Part shown: positions 1-5,102 of the stretch, piece after piece
Layout: each line of letters begins with the position of its first letter
Position numbering within the stretch: the first letter of the stretch is position 1
NCBI GenBank assembly: GCA_947177885.1
Contig: CAMWWF010000139.1
Location: 1-7,185, forward strand
Source: an uncultured Lachnospiraceae bacterium
GTDB lineage: Bacteria; Bacillota_A; Clostridia; Lachnospirales; Lachnospiraceae
Direction of reading: 5' to 3'
Length of the DNA stretch: 7,185 nt
The notes under the pieces: model-generated
What the model saw: the letters and a program-made list of their open reading frames with translations, nothing else
Database searches by the model: none
Told to the model about the DNA's origin: nothing
Position numbers and translations under genes: made by a program

Positions 1-425
1 ACCCAGCGCTTCAGAGTTTTTTCATCCTGCACGGAGAAATCGGCGGCATAGCCCCTGGACTGAACCGTCTTATACAGTTTGCTCCGTTTGTCAACCTCAC
101 TCTCTGTGAAGACAAAATAAGTCGTTTCGTTGGGAGCGGCGAGATATTCCGCCATCTTCTCTCCTCCGGATCTGAAAAGACCGCTGTTGCTGATAAAAAT
201 AACGCGCCGTTCCGCGAGAAAAGGCAGGGTCTCGGCCAGATCGATGATCTCGCCCACAGAGATATTTTTGCCCTCATAAAAGTGAACATTCATGGTGTCG
301 TCCTCACTGCAGAGAGCTTTCCGCAGACGATCCCTGTACTGTCTGCGCAGATAGCGTTCTTCCCCGTACAGAAGATAGACCTGTTTGAAATTTCCCTGCT
401 TGATGTCCTCATTGATCTGCTTCAT
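1..425 (-). CDS. holA: DNA polymerase III subunit delta (HolA), N-terminal part, runs off left edge
   Basis: HolA is the clamp-loader delta subunit, which opens the beta sliding clamp during replication. The first 141 residues are visible, of the roughly 330-345 usual in the family. Reading from the ATG at 425 the protein begins MKQINEDIKQGNFKQVYLLY and continues with GEERYLRR; the YLLYGEExYL stretch is the degenerate P-loop-like region typical of delta subunits. Further on, LPFLAERRVIFI (about residues 67-78) and DKRSKLYKTV (about residues 113-122) also match the family pattern. The start is supported by GGAG at 431-434, 5 nt upstream of the ATG. There are no internal stops down to the window edge. 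No comEC-like gene, a frequent upstream neighbour of holA in Firmicutes, is present; the upstream DNA is instead a structured non-coding element. Identification rests on recalled family motifs. Confidence 0.9.
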   Translation of the reverse strand, partial: MKQINEDIKQGNFKQVYLLYGEERYLRRQYRDRLRKALCSEDDTMNVHFYEGKNISVGEIIDLAETLPFLAERRVIFISNSGLFRSGGEKMAEYLAAPNETTYFVFTESEVDKRSKLYKTVQSRGYAADFSVQDEKTLKRW

Positions 426-530
426 ATTTTCTCCGTTTCCATGTGCTGTACTCTCGGAATCTCCGTCTCCTCTTTACTGAGGCTGCGGGAGACCGCCTTT
501 GCCGATCCTCTGCTTTTTCGACCGTATTTC

Positions 531-715
531 CTTCGGGAGTCAAATCCCCTCTGTCAGGATTTCGGGAGTATATTCCCGCGAGCAATGAGCCAAGCCAGCG
601 TAGCTGGCTTTGTGCCGCTGCTTGCACGAGCATAAAGTCAGCAGGCTGACTTGGCGAATGCCGCGAGGTCACAATACCAAGGTGTCCAAAGGACACCTTC
701 TGCTCTGCAGCGGGG
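531..715. repeat. Hairpin-rich intergenic element, probable dispersed repeat or structured RNA
   Basis: Six inverted repeats lie in tandem. (1) GGGA at 535-538 pairs with TCCC at 545-548. (2) CGGGA at 563-567 pairs with TCCCG at 574-578. (3) AAGCCAGC at 592-599 pairs with GCTGGCTT at 603-610. (4) GTGC at 612-615 pairs with GCAC at 624-627. (5) AAGTCAGC at 635-642 pairs with GCTGACTT at 645-652. (6) A perfect 9-bp stem, AAGGTGTCC at 679-687, has an AAA loop and pairs with 691-699. Hairpins 1 and 2 are near copies: TTCGGGAGT occurs at 532-540 and again at 561-569, 29 nt apart. The block is GC-rich against AT-rich DNA to its right. On the minus strand it lies upstream of holA and would be in its 5' leader. 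The minus frame stays open through it (stop near 409), but the peptide looks like no known family. Strand and function are unknown, and membership of a repeat family is inferred. Confidence 0.55.
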
Positions 716-957
716 TCTTTGATTGTGTATACATATGATCGGCTTCAAAATTCCCGATAAAATTGCTGTTTTTATTGTACCCGATTATTCTCTGCCATGC
801 AAGCGGCGTTGAATCCTCCAAACATTTCCAATAAAAATTTTCCAAAAACCGACAAAAAATGATAGCATTTTTCCCAAAATATTGGTAAAAACAGCAGGAA
901 TTTGAGCGAATATCACTTTTTTTGGTGAAGATAAGGTTTTTTTGCGATGGCTTTGAG
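716..957. other. AT-rich divergent intergenic DNA with phased A-tracts
   Basis: I see no gene here on either strand. A/T runs at 833-837, 844-848, 854-859, 868-872, 876-879 and 887-891 are spaced about 11 bp apart on average, which predicts some intrinsic curvature upstream of the promoter at 958-987. Two T7 runs follow at 917-923 and 937-943. A partial 0A-box-like site (TTTGTCGG, minus strand) is at 849-856. I could not find a convincing minus-strand promoter for holA; TATA-like bases around 727-735 have no well-spaced -35 partner. Confidence 0.5.
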
Positions 958-987
958 TTGATTCGGCAATCTTTTATCTTTTATAAT
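958..987 (+). promoter_or_regulatory. Sigma-A-type promoter for the Spo0A-like gene
   Basis: The -35 is TTGATT at 958-963 (4 of 6 to TTGACA). The -10 is a perfect TATAAT at 982-987, with an 18-nt spacer. Transcription should start near 994, giving a leader of about 40 nt that contains GGAGG at 1022-1026, 7 nt before the ATG at 1034. Confidence 0.7.
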
Positions 988-1033
988 AGGGAAAGCACGA
1001 AATTTAGATGTTTTTATTCTTGGAGGTAGCATT

Positions 1034-1558
1034 ATGGAACAATTAAACATTACCGCTACGAAGGATAACGAGAAAATATACAAAATTTTGGGAGATTTGA
1101 TGGATGCTGACAAGGAATTTCAGATCATGATCACGGTTCCTTCCGCCAGGAATAAATCCGCCAGAGCAACCATACAGAGCGCGGAGAAGGAGAAACAGCA
1201 GTCGGACCGCGATCTGGAGAAGGATGTCACCAACATGATCCATGAGATCGGTGTTCCCGCCCATATCAAGGGATACCAGTATCTGCGGGAAGCCATTATG
1301 ATGTCGGTGGAGGATCCCGGTATGATCAGTTCCATCACCAAAATTCTCTATCCTACCATAGCAAAACGTTTTCAGACCACGCCCAGCAGGGTGGAGCGCG
1401 CGATCAGGCATGCCATAGAAGTGGCATGGAGCCGGGGAAGGATGGAGACACTGGATGCCCTGTTCGGCTATACCATAGACACGGGGAAGGGCAAGCCTAC
1501 CAATTCGGAATTCATAGCCCTCATCGCGGACCGGATCCGGTTATCATACCGGAACTGA
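1034..1558 (+). CDS. Spo0A C-terminal-domain protein with a truncated receiver domain
   Basis: This is a 174-residue predicted cytoplasmic DNA-binding regulator. Residues about 64-171 are a complete Spo0A effector domain: [20 protein letters not shown] at 69-88, then the recognition segment [18 protein letters not shown] at 118-135, then LFGYTI and [18 protein letters not shown] near the end. These are the most conserved parts of Spo0A, so binding to 0A-box-like DNA is expected. Authentic Spo0A is about 267 residues with an N-terminal receiver. Here residues 1-37 align without gaps to the start of that receiver ([15 protein letters not shown] against MEKIKVCVADDNREL in Bacillus), but K10 replaces the acidic-pocket Asp10. 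The stretch that would carry the phospho-acceptor Asp and switch residues is absent. Residues about 38-63 are a polar, charged linker. GGAGG at 1022-1026, 7 nt upstream, supports the start. It has its own promoter and no obvious terminator. It could be a phosphorylation-independent paralogue of Spo0A; its true targets are unknown. Confidence 0.92.
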   Translation: MEQLNITATKDNEKIYKILGDLMDADKEFQIMITVPSARNKSARATIQSAEKEKQQSDRDLEKDVTNMIHEIGVPAHIKGYQYLREAIMMSVEDPGMISSITKILYPTIAKRFQTTPSRVERAIRHAIEVAWSRGRMETLDALFGYTIDTGKGKPTNSEFIALIADRIRLSYRN

Positions 1559-1593
1559 ACAGATCACGGTTCACCGGAGGGGAACATAACCGG

Positions 1594-1743
1594 ATGTGGC
1601 AGTTCAGACAGTCCCTCCCACGAAGTCAGAATCGCGTTTCCGCGCAATTTTGCGGGACCTGCGAGGGCAGTGTGCATCATTGTGACAGCTCGGTGACCTG
1701 TCCGAACTGTTACATCCGGACAGAAGTGAAACACAGAAAATAA
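1594..1743 (+). CDS. Possible 49-residue Cys-rich small protein (zinc-ribbon-like)
   Basis: I do not recognise a family, and this is a tentative gene. The product would start MWQFRQSLPRSQNRVSAQF and carry Cys at 20, 23, 30, 36 and 39, that is CGTC and CPNC separated by 12 residues, with two His at 28-29. A CxxC-x12-CxxC pattern is what a small zinc-binding knuckle would show. The frame fits the interval between the Spo0A-like stop (1558) and the glgA promoter (1755), and could be read from the same transcript as the Spo0A-like gene because I see no good terminator between them. GGAGGGG at 1576-1582 is a strong Shine-Dalgarno match, but 11 nt of spacing is longer than ideal. The open frame also extends back into the upstream gene, so it may be a chance opening. 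Conservation is untested. Confidence 0.28.
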   Translation: MWQFRQSLPRSQNRVSAQFCGTCEGSVHHCDSSVTCPNCYIRTEVKHRK

Positions 1744-1754
1744 AAAAGAAATAC

Positions 1755-1783
1755 TTTCCACTGAATGGGGAATGATGTATAAT
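1755..1783 (+). promoter_or_regulatory. Sigma-A-type promoter for glgA and the flippase gene
   Basis: The -35 is TTTCCA at 1755-1760 (4 of 6 to TTGACA). The -10 is a perfect TATAAT at 1778-1783, with a 17-nt spacer. Transcription would start near 1790, leaving a leader of about 25 nt, too short for a riboswitch. An in-frame ATG at 1782 overlaps this -10 and so cannot be the translation start of mRNA from this promoter. Confidence 0.65.
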
Positions 1784-1814
1784 GAATGTATATATATTTC
1801 GGTGGAGGGTTACG

Positions 1815-3260
1815 ATGAAGAAAATATTATTTGCAGCATCAGAAGGTGTACCTTTTATCAAGACAGGCGGCTTGGCGGATGTAGTGGGATCGCTGCCAAA
1901 ATGTATTGATAAAGAATATTTTGACGTCCGGGTCATTATTCCCAAGTATTCCTGCATGAAACAGGAATGGAAGGACAAGATGCAGTATGTGACTCATTTT
2001 TACATGGATTTTAACTGGAAGAATGAGTATGTGGGAGTGATGGAAGCGGTTGAAGACGGTGTCCATTATTATTTTATTGATAATGAATACTATTTCAGCG
2101 GCATGAAAGTGTACAGTGACGATCCCAAATGGGAGATCGAGAGATACGCTTTCTTTTCCAAGGCGCTGTTGTCCGCGCTTCCGGCAGTCGGCTTCCAGCC
2201 GGATCTGATCCACTGCCATGACTGGCAGACGGGCCTGGTACCCGTGTACTTAAAGGAACGCTTCCATGAGGGAGATTTCTTCCGCAATATGAAGTCGGTC
2301 ATCACCATTCATAACCTGAAATTCCAGGGGAAATGGGATACGAAGACGGTTCAGAACATCACCGGTCTGCCCGGATATTATTTTACCCCCGACAAACTGG
2401 AAGCATACAAGGACGCCAATCTGTTAAAGGGAGGTATCGTCTTTGCGGATGCGGTGACCACTGTGAGCAATACTTACGCGGAAGAGATCAAGACGCCGTT
2501 TTACGGGGAGGGACTGGACGGTCTGCTCCGTGCCAGAAGCAACAGCCTGAGGGGAATTGTGAACGGTATCGATTATGCGGATTTCAATCCGGAGTCAGAC
2601 AAGCGTATCGTGCGCCAGTATGATGCCGCGAACTTCCGCAAGGAGAAAGTGAAAAACAAGCGCGCTCTGCAACAGGAGCTGGGATTGTGCCAGGATGACA
2701 GGAAGATGATGATCGGTATTGTCTCCCGCCTGACGGACCAGAAGGGGTTTGACCTGATCGCCTATATCATGGATGAGCTTTGCCAGGATGACGTGCAGCT
2801 GGTGATCCTGGGAACCGGCGAGGAGCGTTATGAGAATATGTTCCGTCATTTTGACTGGAAGTATCATGGCAAGGTTTCCGCCAATATTTATTACTCCGAG
2901 GATCTGTCCCATAAGATTTATGCTTCCTGTGACGCTTTCCTGATGCCTTCTCTGTTCGAGCCTTGCGGGTTGAGCCAGCTTATGGCCCTGCGCTACGGAA
3001 CCATTCCCATCGTGCGCGAGACGGGCGGTCTGAAGGATACCGTAGAACCTTACAATGAATTTGAGAATACCGGAACCGGATTCAGCTTTGTAAATTATAA
3101 TGCACATGAAATGTTGAATACAATTCGCTATGCCGAGCATATCTATTATGATAAGAAGCGCGAGTGGAACAAGATGGTGGACCGTGCCATGGCAGCAGAT
3201 TTCTCATGGCACGTATCTGCGCTGAAATATCAGGAAATGTACGACTGGCTTATAGGATAG
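1815..3260 (+). CDS. glgA: Glycogen synthase (ADP-glucose type, GT5)
   Basis: GlgA transfers glucose from ADP-glucose to the non-reducing end of alpha-1,4-glucan in the cytoplasm, building storage glycogen (granulose in clostridia). The product is 481 residues, close to the usual ~477 of bacterial GlgA, and has the two Rossmann-like halves of a GT-B enzyme. The N-terminus has the ADP-glucose-binding KTGGLADVVGSLP (16-28). HCHDWQTG is at 133-140. SRLTDQKG at 304-311 holds the equivalents of E. coli Arg300 and Lys305 (R305, K310). FEPCGLSQL at 381-389 holds the catalytic-site glutamate E382, followed by RETGGLKDTV. The start at 1815 is chosen because GGAGG at 1804-1808 sits 6 nt upstream and the protein then begins with the canonical MKKILFAASE; an earlier in-frame ATG at 1782 lies within the -10 box. 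It is co-transcribed with the flippase gene 7 nt downstream. No glgC, glgD, glgB or glgP is present in the window. Confidence 0.97.
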   Translation: MKKILFAASEGVPFIKTGGLADVVGSLPKCIDKEYFDVRVIIPKYSCMKQEWKDKMQYVTHFYMDFNWKNEYVGVMEAVEDGVHYYFIDNEYYFSGMKVYSDDPKWEIERYAFFSKALLSALPAVGFQPDLIHCHDWQTGLVPVYLKERFHEGDFFRNMKSVITIHNLKFQGKWDTKTVQNITGLPGYYFTPDKLEAYKDANLLKGGIVFADAVTTVSNTYAEEIKTPFYGEGLDGLLRARSNSLRGIVNGIDYADFNPESDKRIVRQYDAANFRKEKVKNKRALQQELGLCQDDRKMMIGIVSRLTDQKGFDLIAYIMDELCQDDVQLVILGTGEERYENMFRHFDWKYHGKVSANIYYSEDLSHKIYASCDAFLMPSLFEPCGLSQLMALRYGTIPIVRETGGLKDTVEPYNEFENTGTGFSFVNYNAHEMLNTIRYAEHIYYDKKREWNKMVDRAMAADFSWHVSALKYQEMYDWLIG

Positions 3261-3267
3261 GGATTGT

Positions 3268-4932
3268 ATGGCAGACAACGGCAGCAAGAAGAACAGCTTC
3301 ATCATGCAGGCGGGAATATTGGCGGCGGCCGGTATTATCAGCAGGATCATAGGGCTCCTTTACAGGAGCCCTTTGCAGCGTATCATCGGTGACCTGGGAC
3401 TTGGATATTATCATACCGCTTATAATTATTATACCATTATCCTGTTGATCTCTTCCTACAGCATTCCTTCCGCGATCTCCAAGGTGATCGCCCAGAAACT
3501 GGCGCTGAAGGAATTCAGAAATGCACACAGGCTGTTTCAGTGCGCCCTTGTCTATGTGCTGGTGGTGGGAGGTGCTGCCAGCCTGTTCCTGTTCTTCGGG
3601 GCGGGCCTGCTTGTGGATAAAGAGACAGTGCCGGTTCTGCGCATTTTTGCGCCGACTATCTTTGTCTATGGCATTTTGGGAGTGCTGAGGGGCTATTTCC
3701 AGGCGCATAAGAGCATGGTACAGACATCCATATCCCAGATACTGGAGCAGATCGCCAACGGAGTGATCAGTGTGGCAGGGGCGTATCTGCTGATCCGGTC
3801 TGTCATGGGCACTCTGGATGTTCCCGCCACGGAGGCGGAGCAGGTGGTGCGGGCCACGGCCGGTGCAAGCGGAAGCGCTTTGGGAACCGGTGTGGGCGTC
3901 GCTGTGGCGCTTTTGTTTATGTTGGGGATGTACGGGCTGAACCGGGGGCTGATCATGAGAAGAGTCCAAAGGGACAGACACCGGGAGGTGGATTCCTGTG
4001 GGGCGATGATCAGGACGATCACTTCCGTGGTCACACCGTTTATTCTGAGCACCGCCATTTATAATCTCAGCGGCGCGGTGAATAACCGGATTTATACAAA
4101 ATGGTATCTGGGGATAAAGGAACTGGGAGCTACGGATATTTTTTCCAGATGGGGAATATTTAACGGTCACGCGCTGACTATTTCCAACATTCCCATCGCG
4201 TTTGCAACGGCTATGGCATCGGCAGTGATCCCTTCTGTGGCGCAGCTGGTTGCGGCCAGGGAGATGGGAGAGGCCAGAGCAAAGATCGGTCTTGCCGTAA
4301 AGACCACAATGATCATCTCCATTCCCTGTGCGGTGGGACTTCTGGTTTTGGCGAGACCCATAACCTGCCTGCTGTTTTCCTATACCACGGAGGAGGCGGA
4401 GGATCTGGCCACAAGACTTCTGATGGCGCTGGCCCTGTCGGTGATCTTCTATGCGTTGTCCACATTGAACAGTTCCATTTTACAGGGAGCGGGCAGAGTG
4501 AATACCCCCATCCTGAATGCGGCCATTGCGCTGACGGTACAGACGGGGCTTGCCATGGGGCTTCTGTACGGGACGAAGCTGGATCTGTACAGCATTGCCA
4601 TCGCCAATACGGCGTATTCCTTCATTATGTGCATGCTGAACCAGAGGGCCGTCCGCAGGGCGGTGGGATACCGGCAGGAGATAGTGCGCAGCTTTTTGAT
4701 CCCCGGTCTTGCGGCTGCCTTTATGGGAGCCGCCGCATGGGCGGTGTATGAGGGACTGCTGCTTCTGACGAAATCGCCCCGGATCTCGGTGATCCCTGCG
4801 ATCTTGATCGGTGCGGGGGTGTATTTTGTGATGCTGATACTCATGAGGGGAGTGACGGAGAAGGAATTGAGGAGCTTCCCAAAGGGGAATTTGCTGGTGA
4901 AGGTGGCAAAGAAGTGCAGACTGATACGGTGA
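3268..4932 (+). CDS. SpoVB/YtgP-type polysaccharide biosynthesis flippase (MOP superfamily)
   Basis: This 554-residue polytopic membrane protein shows about 14 hydrophobic segments, at roughly 11-32, 49-70, 92-115, 122-143, 160-178, 205-223, 248-270, 295-320, 345-366, 385-404, 412-432, 440-458, 475-495 and 507-527. The N-terminal GIISRIIGLLYRSPLQRIIG followed by DLGLGYYHTAYNYY is characteristic of the SpoVB/YtgP/MurJ group, which flips lipid-linked sugars (lipid II or another undecaprenyl-linked precursor) outward across the cytoplasmic membrane. SpoVB is about 518 residues and YtgP about 544, so length favours a YtgP-like member, but I cannot tell which substrate or whether it acts in sporulation or vegetative growth. 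The C-terminus is basic and cytoplasmic. The gene follows the glgA stop by 7 nt; its ribosome site (AGGGA at 3259-3263, overlapping that stop, 4 nt before the ATG) is weak, suggesting translational coupling to glgA. Confidence 0.88.
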   Translation: MADNGSKKNSFIMQAGILAAAGIISRIIGLLYRSPLQRIIGDLGLGYYHTAYNYYTIILLISSYSIPSAISKVIAQKLALKEFRNAHRLFQCALVYVLVVGGAASLFLFFGAGLLVDKETVPVLRIFAPTIFVYGILGVLRGYFQAHKSMVQTSISQILEQIANGVISVAGAYLLIRSVMGTLDVPATEAEQVVRATAGASGSALGTGVGVAVALLFMLGMYGLNRGLIMRRVQRDRHREVDSCGAMIRTITSVVTPFILSTAIYNLSGAVNNRIYTKWYLGIKELGATDIFSRWGIFNGHALTISNIPIAFATAMASAVIPSVAQLVAAREMGEARAKIGLAVKTTMIISIPCAVGLLVLARPITCLLFSYTTEEAEDLATRLLMALALSVIFYALSTLNSSILQGAGRVNTPILNAAIALTVQTGLAMGLLYGTKLDLYSIAIANTAYSFIMCMLNQRAVRRAVGYRQEIVRSFLIPGLAAAFMGAAAWAVYEGLLLLTKSPRISVIPAILIGAGVYFVMLILMRGVTEKELRSFPKGNLLVKVAKKCRLIR

Positions 4933-4946
4933 GCTGAAAGCGGGTT

Positions 4947-4971
4947 CGAACGGGAGCATCCGTCCGGTTTT
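4947..4971 (+). terminator. Weak candidate terminator after the flippase gene
   Basis: An imperfect stem pairs CG (4947-4948) with CG (4965-4966) and ACGG (4950-4953) with CCGT (4960-4963), with one A/C mismatch and a GAGCAT loop. TTTT at 4968-4971 follows. The position 15 nt after the stop codon is right, but the stem is short and the T-run is only four bases. Confidence 0.35.
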
Positions 4972-5018
4972 AGGAATTGTTTGTTAAGAAGTAACTTTGC
5001 ATTTGGCGCAGAATGAGT

Positions 5019-5061
5019 TTCCGGCTGCAAGGCAGAGGAACCCCGCTGCAAAGCAGCGGGG
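5019..5061. repeat. Two abutting hairpins in the convergent intergenic region
   Basis: The first hairpin (5019-5040) pairs TTCC with GGAA around an inner CTGC-AAG-GCAG stem, with a GG/A internal loop. The second (5041-5061) is a perfect 9-bp stem, CCCCGCTGC / GCAGCGGGG, with an AAA loop. They sit between the convergent flippase and kinase genes and could stop transcription from either side, but neither strand has a proper T-run. Bases 5041-5056 match the minus strand of 700-715 at 15 of 16 positions, so this is probably a member of the same repeat family as the element at 531-715. The base pairing is seen directly; the role is inferred. Confidence 0.55.
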
Positions 5062-5102
5062 CATTGACGGATCTTGACAGTCACGAAGTTATAGAGCGCC
5101 TT

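Noticed and set aside
409..696. Minus-strand 95-codon open frame upstream of and overlapping holA
   Set aside because: It runs through the hairpin-rich element, begins inside a perfect hairpin stem, has a low-complexity Arg-rich end, and overlaps the well-supported holA start. I treat it as a stop-free passage through a repeat.
911..945. T-rich stretch with GGTG as a terminator or riboswitch
   Set aside because: No stem of useful length can be formed next to either T7 run; no conserved riboswitch core is visible.
1536..1553. TCCGGT / ACCGGA stem at the end of the Spo0A-like gene as a terminator
   Set aside because: It lies inside the coding sequence before the stop codon and has no T-run after it.
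1699..1706. TGTCCGAA upstream of glgA as a 0A box
   Set aside because: It has an extra C compared with TGTCGAA, so it is not a match.
1698..1723. Hairpin CTGTCCG / CGGACAG before the glgA promoter as a terminator
   Set aside because: It has a 12-nt loop and is followed by A-rich rather than T-rich sequence on the plus strand; there is no T-run on either side.
1782..1814. Earlier in-frame ATG for glgA at 1782
   Set aside because: It overlaps the TATAAT -10 box, lacks a ribosome site, and adds 11 residues before the canonical MKKILFAASE start.
3250..4170. Minus-strand 306-codon open frame opposite the flippase
   Set aside because: It is antisense to an intact 14-segment membrane protein gene, and the translated product is His/Gln/Pro-rich with no recognisable domain.
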